Assembly (NCBI RefSeq): GCF_900142875.1
Contig: NZ_FRCK01000011.1
Coordinates: forward strand, 1-64,000
DNA: 64,000 nucleotides
Reading direction: 5' to 3'
Source: Paracoccus solventivorans
Lineage (GTDB): Bacteria > Pseudomonadota > Alphaproteobacteria > Rhodobacterales > Rhodobacteraceae
Positions 8,985 through 18,644 of the stretch are shown here, piece after piece. Both the position numbers and the translations under genes were made by a program. The notes under the pieces are model-generated. The model was not told the DNA's origin, did no database searches, and saw nothing but the letters and a program-made list of their open reading frames with translations. How positions within the stretch are numbered: the stretch's first letter is position 1; every line of letters begins with the position of its first letter.

Positions 8985-9799
8985 GGCCGGTGTCCTCTGC
9001 CCTGGACCGCCTGTCGCGGTTCGGCCGCTTCCTGTGGTCGGGCTGGGCCGGGCTGGCCGGGCTCGCCCTGATCGCGGCGCTGTGGCAGGCGGGGCACGAG
9101 GCTTACGGCGATTTCATCCTGCCCGCGCCGCTGGACACGCTGATCGCGGGGTGGCGGTTGCTGCATGACGGCTCGGCCGTCGAACTGCTGGCCCTGACCA
9201 CCCGCCGCGCGCTGGCCGGGTTCGCGCTATGCGCGGTGATCGGCACCGCGGCCGGGGTCGCGGCGGGCTATTCCCCGGCGACGCTGCGGCTGTCGCGGCC
9301 GGTGCTGACGGTGCTGATGGGGGTGCCGCCGATCGCCTGGATCGTGCTGGCGATGATCTGGTTCGGTGCCTCGGACCGGACGGTGGCAATGACGATCCTG
9401 GTCTCGACCACTCCCGTCGTCTTCATCGGCGCGGTCGAGGGGGTGACCACGCGCGACCGCGGGATCGAGGACATGGCTCGGGTCTTCGGCGCCGGGCCGA
9501 TCCGCCGCTTTACCCATGTCGCGGCGCGGCAGATCTCGACCCAGCTGTTTCCGGCGCTGATCCTGGCGCTGGGATCGTCCTTCAAGGTCGCGATCATGGC
9601 GGAACTGCTGGCCAACGCCGGCGGCATCGGCGGCGCCTTGGCGCGGGCGCGGGCGATGCTGGACATCGCCGAGGCGATGGCCTGGGTTGGGCTGGCCGTC
9701 GCGGCGCTGATCGTGGTGGAATACGTGCTGATCCGGCCGCTGCGGTCGGAACTGGAACGCTGGCGCGACGCCGCCGCGCCCTGGGGCGTCAAGCGATGA
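8981..9799 (+). CDS. ABC transporter permease (SsuC/TauC/NrtB type)
   Basis: The 272-residue inner-membrane protein has six hydrophobic segments. An E-x-x-x-R/D-x-x-x-x-x-x-x-G-type coupling loop (…DMARVFGAGPIRRFTHVAARQI…) is typical of permeases for nitrate/sulfonate/taurine-class importers. Translation starts at GTG 8981 inside the last codons of the binding-protein gene, and the stop overlaps the ATPase ATG (ATGA), so the importer genes are translationally coupled. It contributes the channel of the importer. Confidence 0.85.
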   Translation: MRPVSSALDRLSRFGRFLWSGWAGLAGLALIAALWQAGHEAYGDFILPAPLDTLIAGWRLLHDGSAVELLALTTRRALAGFALCAVIGTAAGVAAGYSPATLRLSRPVLTVLMGVPPIAWIVLAMIWFGASDRTVAMTILVSTTPVVFIGAVEGVTTRDRGIEDMARVFGAGPIRRFTHVAARQISTQLFPALILALGSSFKVAIMAELLANAGGIGGALARARAMLDIAEAMAWVGLAVAALIVVEYVLIRPLRSELERWRDAAAPWGVKR

Positions 9800-10545
9800 C
9801 CGTGCTGGAACTGCAGCGCATCGGCCATTCCTTCTTCGGCCGCAAGGTGCTGGACGCCATCTCGCTGAGCGTGGGCGCGGGCGAGATCGTGGCGCTGGTC
9901 GGGCCCTCGGGCTCGGGAAAATCCACCATCGCCCATATCGCCGCCGGCGTGGTCGATGCGCGCGAGGGCCGGGTGGTCCGGCGCTATCACCGGCACACGA
10001 TGGTGTTCCAGGACCCGCGGCTGATGCCCTGGGCGACGGCGCGCGACAATATCGGCTTTCCGCTGCGCCTGGCTGGGGTCAGGCGGGGCGGCCGCGACGG
10101 GGCGATCCGCGCGGCGGCGCTGCGCGCCGGGCTGCTGCCCGAGGATCTGGACAAATACCCCTCGGAGCTGTCGGGGGGGATGCGCCAGCGCACCGCCATC
10201 GCCCGCGCGCTGGTGACGGACCCCGACTTCATCTATTTCGACGAGCCCTTCACCGCGCTGGACGTGGCGCTGAAGCGGCGGATGCAGGATCTAGTGATAA
10301 AGGCCGCCGCCAGCGCCCATTTCGCCGCCCTGTTCATCACCCACGACCTGTCCGAGGCGATCCGCATCAGCCACCGCATCCTGGTGCTGGACGCGAACGG
10401 GCGCGGCATCGCCGGCGCGCGCATCCTGCCCGGCGCCCCCGGCAGCCGCGACGATGCCGCCGTCTTTGCCCTGCGCCAGCGGTTCCTGACCGAGGACCCG
10501 CTGTTCGCCCGTATCCACGACATCGACGAGCGGCTGCGACCATGA
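9796..10545 (+). CDS. ABC transporter ATPase (SsuB/TauB/NrtD type)
   Basis: The 249-residue cytoplasmic ATPase has Walker A G-P-S-G-S-G-K-S-T, a Q-loop in V-F-Q-D-P-R-L-M-P-W (the usual form in this importer class), signature L-S-G-G-M-R-Q-R and Walker B F-I-Y-F-D-E-P. It starts in the ATGA overlap with the permease stop and ends in another ATGA overlap with the second nnrS gene. It supplies the energy for the importer formed with the two preceding genes. Confidence 0.87.
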   Translation: MTVLELQRIGHSFFGRKVLDAISLSVGAGEIVALVGPSGSGKSTIAHIAAGVVDAREGRVVRRYHRHTMVFQDPRLMPWATARDNIGFPLRLAGVRRGGRDGAIRAAALRAGLLPEDLDKYPSELSGGMRQRTAIARALVTDPDFIYFDEPFTALDVALKRRMQDLVIKAAASAHFAALFITHDLSEAIRISHRILVLDANGRGIAGARILPGAPGSRDDAAVFALRQRFLTEDPLFARIHDIDERLRP

Positions 10546-11729
10546 CCACACCGCTGCACCGCGTCCTTTCGGACGAGGGCTTCCGCATCTTCTTCCCGCT
10601 CGCCGCGCTTTATGCGGCGCTGTGGCCGCTGGCCTGGGTGGCGCTGTGGGGGTTCGACCTGCCCTTTGCGCGCGAGATCCCGCCCGGGGTCTGGCACGCG
10701 AACGAGATGGTGTTCGGCGCCTGGGGCGCGGCGCTGCTGGGTTTCCTGACCACGGCCGCGCCGGAATGGACCGACACCCCGCGGCTGCGGGGCGGGGCGC
10801 TGTGGGTGCTGGCGGCGCTGTGGGGGGCGGCGCGGGTCGCGGGGCTGGTCGGCGCCGACGCGCTGGTCCTGCCCGCGATGCTGGCCGACATGGGCTGGCT
10901 GGTGCTGCTGATCGCCTATCTTTTGCAGCTGACGATCCGCCAGCGCAGCACCCGCGTCGTGGTCTTTGCCGGCTGGCTGTTCACGCTGGCCGTGGGCTGC
11001 ATGATGGCGCGGCTGGCGATGCTGGCGGGCGACGGCGTGGCCGCGGCCGGGTGGCTGCGGCTGGCCGGGCTGACCTTCCTTGGCCTGCTGAGCCTGGCGC
11101 TGTCGCGCATCACCGTCCCGATCACCAATATCGTGCTGGACCCGTCCGAGCGCAGCTCTCCGTTCCGGCCGCATCCGGGGCGGCGCAATCTTGCGGCCGG
11201 GCTGGTCGCGCTGGCGCTGGCCGCAGAGATCGCCGGCCTGTCACCCGCGGTCGCCGGCTTCCTGTGGATCGCCGCCGGCGCCGGCTTCATGGACCGCATG
11301 GCCGAGGGCTTCGTCGGCCCCGAGGCGCTGCGGGCCGAGATTCTGGTGCTGATGGGGGCGGCGGGCTTTGCCGGGCTGGGGCTTCTGGGACTGGGCGCCG
11401 CCGGGCTGGGCGCCCCTTGGGCCGCGGCCGGGCCGCTGCATCTGGCGCTGATGGGCGGGCTGGGGCTTGGGGTGCTGGCGGTGCTGGCAATCGCGGGGCG
11501 GTTCCATACCGGGCAGGGGCTGGGCCTCAACCTGGCCACGCGGGCAGGGTTCGCGCTGGCCGCCGCGGCGGTGCTGCTGCGGGCGCTGCCGGACATGGGG
11601 CTGGCCCCCTGGCCCCCCGGCCCGCTGCACCTGCTGGCCGCGATCCTGTGGGCGGCGGGTTTCCTGCTGTGGCTGGCCGACTACTGGCCCGCGATCCGGC
11701 GGCTGGAGCCGCCCGCCCCGCCGGGCTGA
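10542..11729 (+). CDS. Second, divergent NnrS-family membrane protein
   Basis: The 395-residue protein has about 12 hydrophobic segments. It has the overall NnrS pattern, with W-H-A-N-E-M-V-F-G-A-W-G near residue 50 and L-S-R-I-T-V-P-I-T-N in the middle. It differs from the copy at 3552-4745: the second His of H-A-H-E-M is Asn here, and the G-R-I-I-P-x-F-T motif is changed. It is translationally coupled to the ABC ATPase by a 4-base overlap, so it probably works with the imported ligand rather than acting as a free-standing nitric-oxide stress protein. A haem or copper role is known for the family; a role in uptake is inference. Confidence 0.75.
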   Translation: MTTPLHRVLSDEGFRIFFPLAALYAALWPLAWVALWGFDLPFAREIPPGVWHANEMVFGAWGAALLGFLTTAAPEWTDTPRLRGGALWVLAALWGAARVAGLVGADALVLPAMLADMGWLVLLIAYLLQLTIRQRSTRVVVFAGWLFTLAVGCMMARLAMLAGDGVAAAGWLRLAGLTFLGLLSLALSRITVPITNIVLDPSERSSPFRPHPGRRNLAAGLVALALAAEIAGLSPAVAGFLWIAAGAGFMDRMAEGFVGPEALRAEILVLMGAAGFAGLGLLGLGAAGLGAPWAAAGPLHLALMGGLGLGVLAVLAIAGRFHTGQGLGLNLATRAGFALAAAAVLLRALPDMGLAPWPPGPLHLLAAILWAAGFLLWLADYWPAIRRLEPPAPPG

Positions 11730-11793
11730 AACCCCGCGGAACGGCCGGGGCATGGGCGCGAGCAAGCCGCGCCCATCGGCCCGCGCAATCGTC

Positions 11794-11822
11794 TTGACTT
11801 TGCCGAACGGTTTGCCATGACA
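11794..11822 (+). promoter_or_regulatory. Putative promoter of the B12 uptake operon
   Basis: TTGACT at 11794-11799 is followed after 17 bases by ATGACA, a weak -10. A start about 7 bases further would put the transcript's 5' end at the cobalamin riboswitch. The spacing is good but the -10 match is poor. Confidence 0.4.
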
Positions 11823-11831
11823 GGGGCAGCT

Positions 11832-12003
11832 TTGGTTCCGGCGGCTTGCCGCTGGATTAAAAGGGAACTGCGGTGCGCCTGAGGGCAAAGCCGCGGCTGC
11901 CCCCGCAACTGTAAGCGGCGAGCGACGGCCGACCATGTCACTGGGACCCAATGTCCCGGGAAGACCGGCCCGAGCCCTGACCCGCGAGCCAGGAGACCTG
12001 CCC
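11832..12003 (+). ncRNA. Cobalamin (AdoCbl-type) riboswitch
   Basis: The hallmarks are all present in order: TTGGTTCC at the 5' side, the conserved core CTGCCCCCGCAACTG followed by TAAGCGG (11897-11918), a C-A-C-T-G-G-type segment, CCCGGGAAG, and the B12 box AGCCAGGAGACCTGCC (11987-12002). It lies 149 bases before btuB and should lower expression of the btu operon when cobalamin is plentiful. The fit is strong enough to assign the class from sequence alone. Confidence 0.95.
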
Positions 12004-12076
12004 AAGCGATCACCCATTTCCTGCGCGGGGCGCGCATGGAAAGCGGCCTCCCGCAGCGGTGACACCCAACCGGTCT

Positions 12077-12102
12077 GCGGGGAAGGTGCGCCTTTTTCCC
12101 GC
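12077..12102 (+). terminator. Candidate expression-platform hairpin of the cobalamin riboswitch
   Basis: GCGGGGAAGG, a TGCG loop and CCTTTTTCCCGC can fold into a stem with a run of five T on its 3' side. It lies between the riboswitch and btuB. It could act as a transcription terminator, or as part of a fold that hides the ribosome site (GGAAAGG, about 12138-12144). Which of these applies cannot be told by eye. Confidence 0.4.
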
Positions 12103-12151
12103 CGGCCAATCTGTAATCCGCAGGCGCCGCCTGCGTTGGAAAGGCAATGTC

Positions 12152-14071
12152 ATGATCCGCCCCCAGATCCCAGGGATCGCTTTTTGTGCGGCGCTTGCGC
12201 CGATGGCCGTCCTCGCGCAGGACGCGGGACTGCCCGATATGCTGACCCTCGACCCCATCGTGATTTCCGGCGGGCTGACGCCGCTCGCGGCGGAAAATTA
12301 CGCCCGCTCCTACACCGTGCTGACCGCCGATGACATGGCCGCCGCCGGCGTGACCTCGGTGCAGGATGCCCTGCGGCGGGTGCCGGGGGTGGCGGTGACC
12401 TCGACCGGCGACAGCTATACCCAGGTCCGCATCCGGGGCAGCGAGTTTAGCCACGTGCTGGTGCTGATCGACGGGGTCGAGGCGAACTCGCCCAGCGGCG
12501 GCTCGTATCTGTTCACCGGCATGGACCTTGCGGAGATCGACCGGATCGAGGTGCTGCGCGGCCCGCAATCGACGATCTACGGCTCGAACGCTGCCGCGGG
12601 GGTGATCTCGATCACCACCACCCAGGCGGGCAAGCCGGGCCTGTCCTACGGCGGCGCGGCCGAGGTCGGGGGGCTGGGCACGCGCGCGGCCTCGACCTAC
12701 ATCCGCCAGCGCGGCGAGCGCGGGGCGCTGAGCCTTTCGCTGTCCGCCCGCAATATCGACGGCGACGACGATTCCCGCAGCGGCGGCGACAAGGATTTCA
12801 ACGACATCACCACCGCGGCGCTGGGCGGGTCCTACGCGCTGACCGACGAGGTGACCGCCGGCTTCACCCTGCGCCGCAGCTGGCAGGAATACGGCTATGA
12901 CACCACCACCTCGCCAGTGGATGATCCGCGCGACTATCAGCTGGACGCGCCGCTGACTGCGAAGCGGGACGAAACCTATGGCGCGCTCTGGCTCGAGGCC
13001 GCGGCGCTGGACGGCAGGCTGCACAGCCGGCTGGCGTTGTCCGGGATGAACCAGACGCTGGATCATTTCGATGCGGGCGTGGCCACATCCGACGACCGCT
13101 CGACCCGCCGCAGCCTGCGCTATACCGGCAGCTTGGCGCTGGATGGCCGCGACGCAGGCAGCGCCGACCAGAAGCTGATCGCTGCAGCCGAAACCGAGCG
13201 CGAGACCTATCGTTCCAGCTACAACCCCGGCGGCACCTATGAGCGCGACACCCATGCGCTGGCGCTGGAATATCAGGGCCGCTTTGCCGATGGCGTCTCG
13301 GTGCAGGCCGGGGTGCGGCGCGAGTTCAACGACGTGTTCCGCGATGCGACCAGCTGGAACCTATCCGCCGCGTGGCAGGTGCCGGGGCAGGATCTGCGGC
13401 TGCGGGCGGCGGTCGGCCGCGCCCATGTCAACCCGACCATGTTCCAGCAATACGGCTATGTCCCCGGCGCTTACGAGGGCAACCCCGATCTGAAGCCCGC
13501 GCGCAGCCTGAACTATGAACTCGGCGCCGATCTGGGGTTTGCGGGCGGGCGCGGGCTGGCCTCCTTTGCGGTCTTTCAAAGCAAGATCGACGACATGATC
13601 ACCGGCACCGCCGACAGCGCGGTCAACGCGCCCGGCACCAGCACCCGCAAGGGGTTCGAGCTGGGCGTGAGCCTGCAGGCGACCGACAGCCTGTCGCTGG
13701 GGGCCGACTATACCTATGTCGACGCGGCCCAGGCCAGCGGCCTGCCGATCGTGCGGGCGCCGCGCCACCAGCTGGGCCTGCGCGCCAGCCAGGGTTTCGC
13801 CGCAGGGCGCGGGCTGGCGTCGGTGGATATCCGCCATGTCAGCGGCACCTATGACATGGAGTGGTTCGCCTGGGACTACACCACCCCCAGCCCGGCCAAC
13901 AGCAAGCTGCCCGGCTTCACCACCGTCAACCTGGCCGCGCATTACGACCTGACCGACGAGATCCGGCTGCAGGGCCGCATCGTGAACCTGTTCGACAAGG
14001 AATATTCCGAGGCCTGGGGCTATTACGGCCAGGGCCGCACCGCCTATGTCGGGGTCGAGGCGAAATGGTAG
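12152..14071 (+). CDS. btuB: TonB-dependent vitamin B12 receptor
   Basis: The 639-residue outer-membrane receptor is close to the usual BtuB size. It has a signal peptide (about 1-22, ending L-A-Q-D), a TonB-box-like L-D-P-I-V-I, a plug with V-R-I-R-G-S-E-F-S-H and I-E-V-L-R-G-P-Q-S-T-I-Y-G-S, a beta-barrel and a terminal Trp. The specificity call rests on the cobalamin riboswitch in front and the BtuFCD-type importer behind. The start at 12152 follows GGAAAGG; the stop overlaps the start of btuF. It moves corrinoids into the periplasm using TonB energy. Confidence 0.92.
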   Translation: MIRPQIPGIAFCAALAPMAVLAQDAGLPDMLTLDPIVISGGLTPLAAENYARSYTVLTADDMAAAGVTSVQDALRRVPGVAVTSTGDSYTQVRIRGSEFSHVLVLIDGVEANSPSGGSYLFTGMDLAEIDRIEVLRGPQSTIYGSNAAAGVISITTTQAGKPGLSYGGAAEVGGLGTRAASTYIRQRGERGALSLSLSARNIDGDDDSRSGGDKDFNDITTAALGGSYALTDEVTAGFTLRRSWQEYGYDTTTSPVDDPRDYQLDAPLTAKRDETYGALWLEAAALDGRLHSRLALSGMNQTLDHFDAGVATSDDRSTRRSLRYTGSLALDGRDAGSADQKLIAAAETERETYRSSYNPGGTYERDTHALALEYQGRFADGVSVQAGVRREFNDVFRDATSWNLSAAWQVPGQDLRLRAAVGRAHVNPTMFQQYGYVPGAYEGNPDLKPARSLNYELGADLGFAGGRGLASFAVFQSKIDDMITGTADSAVNAPGTSTRKGFELGVSLQATDSLSLGADYTYVDAAQASGLPIVRAPRHQLGLRASQGFAAGRGLASVDIRHVSGTYDMEWFAWDYTTPSPANSKLPGFTTVNLAAHYDLTDEIRLQGRIVNLFDKEYSEAWGYYGQGRTAYVGVEAKW

Positions 14072-14904
14072 GGCGGCTGTTCAGGGCCGGGTGCATCGCG
14101 CTTGGCCTGTGGCTCGGGGGTGCGGCCCATGCCGCGCCGCCGCAGCGGGTGGTGTCGATGAACCTGTGCACCGACCAGCTGGCGATGCTGCTGGCGGCGC
14201 CGGGGCAGCTGGTCTCGGTCAGCTATCTGGCGCAGGACCCGCAGGCCTCGACCATGGTGGAACAGGCGCGCGCCTACCCCGCCAATCACGGGCTGGCCGA
14301 GGAGATCTATCGCCTGCGGCCCGATCTGGTGCTGGCCGGGGCCTATACCACCCGCGCCACCGTGGCGATGCTGCAGCGGCTGGGGGTTCCGGTGGCGATC
14401 TTCCCGCCCGAGGCCGATTTCGACGGCATCCGCGGCAATCTGCGCCGGATGGGCGAATTGCTGGGGCGCGAGGCCGAGGCCGAGGCCCAGATCGCCGCTT
14501 TCGACCACGGGCTTGCGGCGCTGATGGATACGCCCGTCCAGCGCCCGACCGCGGCGCTTTACTATGCCAACAGCTACACCTCGGGCCGTGACAGCCTGGC
14601 CGGGCGCATCGTCGAGGCGGCGGGGCTGCACAATATCGCCGCCGATGCCGGGCTGTCGGGCGGCGGCGTGCTGGCGCTGGAACAGCTGGTGCTGGCCAAC
14701 CCCGACCTGCTGATCCGGGGGCGGCGCTACGCCGGCCGCTCGCGCGCGGAAGAGGTGCTGGACCACCCCGCCGTCGCGGCGCTGGCGGAACGTGCCGGCC
14801 AGACCGGCATCGCCGATCAGGACTGGGTGTGCGGCACCCCCCGGGTGCTGGGCGCCATCGCAAGGCTGCGCGACGCCCGGCTGGGGCTGGAGCAGGGGTC
14901 ATGA
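14065..14904 (+). CDS. btuF: Cobalamin-binding periplasmic protein
   Basis: The 279-residue class III (helical-backbone) binding protein starts at an ATG overlapping the btuB stop. A short signal peptide ends near A-H-A-A-P. The mature protein has the R-V-V-S-M-N-L-C-T-D-Q-L opening and the R-P-D-L-V-L-A-G-A segment typical of BtuF/FhuD-type proteins. It is followed by a coupled BtuC-type permease. It would hand cobalamin from BtuB to BtuCD. A general Fe-siderophore role is possible for the family, but the riboswitch makes cobalamin far more likely. Confidence 0.88.
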   Translation: MVGRLFRAGCIALGLWLGGAAHAAPPQRVVSMNLCTDQLAMLLAAPGQLVSVSYLAQDPQASTMVEQARAYPANHGLAEEIYRLRPDLVLAGAYTTRATVAMLQRLGVPVAIFPPEADFDGIRGNLRRMGELLGREAEAEAQIAAFDHGLAALMDTPVQRPTAALYYANSYTSGRDSLAGRIVEAAGLHNIAADAGLSGGGVLALEQLVLANPDLLIRGRRYAGRSRAEEVLDHPAVAALAERAGQTGIADQDWVCGTPRVLGAIARLRDARLGLEQGS

Positions 14905-15886
14905 GCCAGCGCCTGCTGCTGGGCGCGCTGTCGGCGCTGGTGCTGGCGCTGTTTGCGGGATCGGTCCTGATCGGCCCCGCCGGGCTTGGCCCGCGCGACG
15001 AGGTTCCGGCCCTGTTCGGGCGCGGGGACGACCTGATCGCCATGGTCATGCAGGAAATCCGGCTGCCGCGGGCGATCCTGGGGGTGCTGCTGGGCGCCAG
15101 CCTGGGGCTGGCGGGGGCGGCGATCCAAGGGTTCCTGCGCAACCCGCTGGCCGAGCCGGGGCTTATCGGCACCTCGGCCTCGGCTGCGCTGGGGGCAGTG
15201 CTGGCGATCCAGACCGGGCTGGCCGCGGCGATGCCGCTGGGGCTGCCGCTGGCGGCGCTGGCGGGGGCGCTGGTGTCGGTGCTGCTGATCCTGCTGCTGG
15301 CCGGGTCGCGCGGCGGGGCGCTGCCGCTGATCCTGGCAGGCATCGCGATTTCCGCGCTGGCGGGGGCGGCGACCTCGCTGGTGCTGAACCTGTCGCCCAA
15401 CCCGTTCGCGGCCAATGAGATCATCTTCTGGATGATGGGGTCGCTGGCCGACCGCTCGATGCTGCATGTCTGGATGACGCTGCCGTTCTTTGCGCTGGGC
15501 GCGGGGCTGCTGCTGGCCTGCGGCCGCGGGCTGGATGCGCTGACGCTGGGCGAGGATACCGCCGCCTCGATGGGCCTGCGCATGGGGCGGCTGCGGCTGG
15601 CGCTGGTGATCGGGGTGGCGGCGCTGGTCGGCTCGGCCACGGCGGTGGCGGGCGCGGTGGGGTTCGTCGGGCTGGTGGTGCCGCATCTGCTGCGCCGCGC
15701 GGTCGGGGCCAGCCCCTCGCGGCTGCTGCCGGCCTCGGCGCTGGGGGGCGCGGCGGTGGTGCTGGCGGCCGACATCGCGGTGCGGATGCTGGCGCCGGGG
15801 CGCGATCTCAAGCTGGGGGTGCTGACGGCGCTGGTCGGCGCGCCCTTCTTCCTGCACCTGATCTGGCGCACGCGGGGGGACGGGGC

Positions 15887-15890
<4 letters not shown>
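14901..15890 (+). CDS. btuC: Cobalamin ABC importer permease (FecCD family)
   Basis: The 329-residue membrane protein has about ten hydrophobic helices. It shows the FecCD family R-L-P-R-A-I-L-G-V-L-L-G-A-S-L-G-L-A-G segment near the N-terminus and V-G-F-V-G-L-V-V-P-H-L-L-R near residue 260. The ATG lies in an ATGA overlap with btuF and its stop overlaps the btuD start. It forms the channel of the B12 importer. Confidence 0.92.
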
Positions 15891-16638
<748 letters not shown>

Positions 16639-16642
<4 letters not shown>

Positions 16643-17643
16643 CCCTGCCTTCCGTCCCCGAGACCCTGTTCGCCGCGTTTTCCGACCCCGAGGCCGGCTG
16701 GTCGATGGGCTCTTTCGGCGCCAACGCCGAGTTCCACCACGTCGCCGGCGACCCCGCGCCGCATCTGCCGGGCAACGGCGTGGTGACTGCGCGCGGCGCC
16801 GTGCGGCTGGACCACCCCGACCGCATCCGCCCCGTCGCGTGGGAGGCGCTGAGCCCGCGCCCCGACCGTTGGCAGCAGGGCGTCGCCCTGTGCCTGCCGG
16901 CAGAGGACGCCGCGATGTCGCGGCGCGCCGTCCTGACCGAGATCGGCCCCGACAGCGGCGCCATCCGTCCCGAGGACCGCGCGGCGATCCTGTTCGACAT
17001 GGGGCTGGACCAGCCGCAGGTGGATTTCTGCATCCGCACCGCCGACCCGGCGCTGCTGGCGGTCCTGCGCGCGGATCTGGGCCGTTCGGTGATGGACCCG
17101 GAGAACCCGGCGATGGCCGCGATCCTTGGGGCGCATCCGCATCGCGTGGCGCTGAGCCGGATCGGGCGGATCGAGGTCTATCAGCCGATCGGCGGCCCGG
17201 ACACCGGCGGCGCCTCTCCCATCGGGCCGCATACCCATGTGCTGCCGAAGCTGCTGCGCGCCCGGCGCAGCCACTCGGCGAACATGCCGATCCCCGAGGG
17301 GCTGGTGCCGGTCGCGGGTTTCCACCCGGCCAGCGCGATCATGGACCCGCTGGGGCGGGACCGCGATTTTGACCGGGGCATCTTCGACGCGTTCCAGCGC
17401 CTGCTGGTGGCTTGGGGCGACGCCGAAAACGTCTCGGTCAAGCGGCAGGTCTGGCAGGCGCTGGCGCAGGGGCTGCGCCCGTCGCAGCTGCGCGAACCCG
17501 ACGCCCGCGCCGCCCGCGTCGCCTTTCGCGTGGCCCTGCGGCAGGCCGGACGGCGGGACGGGGAAAGCGAGCAGCTGCTGGCTTGGCGCGCGGCCTTCGA
17601 CCGCGAACTGGCGCCGGCGGACGACGACGCGCCGGGGCATTAA
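16639..17643 (+). CDS. Uncharacterised protein co-transcribed with the B12 importer
   Basis: I do not recognise a characterised function for this 334-residue soluble protein. It has no signal peptide or membrane segment. The visible features are a conserved-looking Gly/Pro/His segment, G-P-H-T-H-V-L-P-K-L-L (about 196-206), which could bind metal or cofactor, and an acidic C-terminus. It is translationally coupled to btuD by an ATGA overlap and ends the riboswitch-controlled operon. A role in cobalamin handling or corrinoid-dependent metabolism is therefore the simplest inference. Confidence 0.75.
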
Positions 17644-17700
17644 CCGGGCCGGGCAGGCCCCGCGCTCACATTCCGGCGACTGCCGCGGGGATGGGACAAG

Positions 17701-17732
17701 GCCGGGACCGGCCCGGCAAGGGCCTGCGCCCT
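17701..17732 (+). terminator. Possible terminator hairpins after the B12 operon
   Basis: There are two adjacent short stems. GCCGGG/CCCGGC (17701-17717, loop ACCGG) is followed by AGGGC/GCCCT (17719-17732, loop CTGC) and then GATCTT. There is no clear T-run, so intrinsic termination would be weak. The position, between the B12 operon and the LexA-controlled cassette, fits. Confidence 0.35.
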
Positions 17733-17798
17733 GATCTTCCAGCGGAAACCGGGCAACACCCCGTCCCCCGCGCTTCCCCGGTGGCGGGGCGGGGCAGA

Positions 17799-17833
17799 TT
17801 GACTCCTGCCCCTTGCAGGAACAAACAAGGAAC
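17799..17833 (+). promoter_or_regulatory. LexA (SOS) box and promoter of imuA-imuB-dnaE2
   Basis: GAAC-AAACAAG-GAAC at 17819-17833 is an exact GAAC-N7-GAAC direct repeat, the LexA site known for Rhodobacter-type alphaproteobacteria. A TTGACT -35 candidate lies at 17799-17804, so LexA would cover the -10 region. The imuA ATG is 46 bases downstream. DNA damage should therefore induce the cassette. Confidence 0.85.
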
Positions 17834-17879
17834 ATGGCGGCAGAATCGCTCAGGGCAGGGCCGGGAGGCGCCATTTCGC

Positions 17880-18644
17880 ATGTCCAGCCGTGCAGACAGC
17901 CCGGCCCTCGCGGGGCTTCGCGCGCGCATCGCGCAGCTCGAGGGCGGCGGTGCGGGGGCGCGCGGGGCGCTGCCCTTCGGCATCCCCCGGCTGGACCGCC
18001 GCCTGCCGGGGGGCGGGCTGGCGCTGGGCTGCCTGCACGAGATCGCGGGGGGCGGCGCGGGCGCCGACGACGGGGCGGCGGCCACCTGCTTCGCGGCCGG
18101 AATCGCGGCGCGGACCCGGGGCCGGGTGCTGTGGTGCGTGGCCCGGCCCGATCTGTTCGCGCCCGGGCTGGAACAGGCGGGCCTGCCGCCGGACCGGCTG
18201 ATCCATGTCAAGGCCGGCGACCACCGCGCGGTGCTGGCCTGCATGGAAGAGGCGCTGCGCCACGGCGCCCTGGGCGCGGTGGTGGCCGAGACCCCGCGGC
18301 TGCCGATGGCGGTCTCGCGCCGGCTGCATCTGGCGGCGAAGGAGGGCGGCACGCTGGGCCTTGCCCTGCGCCGCTGGCGGCAGGGGGCGGAGGGGGCGCA
18401 GGATTTCGGGCAGCCCACGGCGGCGATGACGCGCTGGCGGGTGTCGGCGCTGCCCTCGGCGCCGCTGCCGGTGCCCGGGGTCGGGCGGGCGCGCTGGCGG
18501 GTCGAGCTGCTGCGCGTGCGCGCCGGCGAAGGCTTCGAGATGGAACTGGAGGCATGTGATGGCACGGGTCATCTCGGTCTTCCTGCCGATGTGGCCGACG
18601 GATCGGCTGCGGCGGAAGACTGGCGACGGGGCGCCGCCGGCTGA
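17880..18644 (+). CDS. imuA: ImuA, SOS mutasome accessory protein
   Basis: The 254-residue protein belongs to the ImuA/SulA-related family. It has a central RecA-like core (…GALPFGIPRLDRRLPGGGLALGCLHEI… and …GRVLWCVARPDLFAPGLEQAGL…) without a complete Walker A lysine motif. It is the first gene of the imuA-imuB-dnaE2 cassette used for damage-induced translesion synthesis in bacteria lacking UmuDC. It overlaps imuB by 86 bases in another frame and is preceded by a LexA box. Confidence 0.88.
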   Translation: MSSRADSPALAGLRARIAQLEGGGAGARGALPFGIPRLDRRLPGGGLALGCLHEIAGGGAGADDGAAATCFAAGIAARTRGRVLWCVARPDLFAPGLEQAGLPPDRLIHVKAGDHRAVLACMEEALRHGALGAVVAETPRLPMAVSRRLHLAAKEGGTLGLALRRWRQGAEGAQDFGQPTAAMTRWRVSALPSAPLPVPGVGRARWRVELLRVRAGEGFEMELEACDGTGHLGLPADVADGSAAAEDWRRGAAG

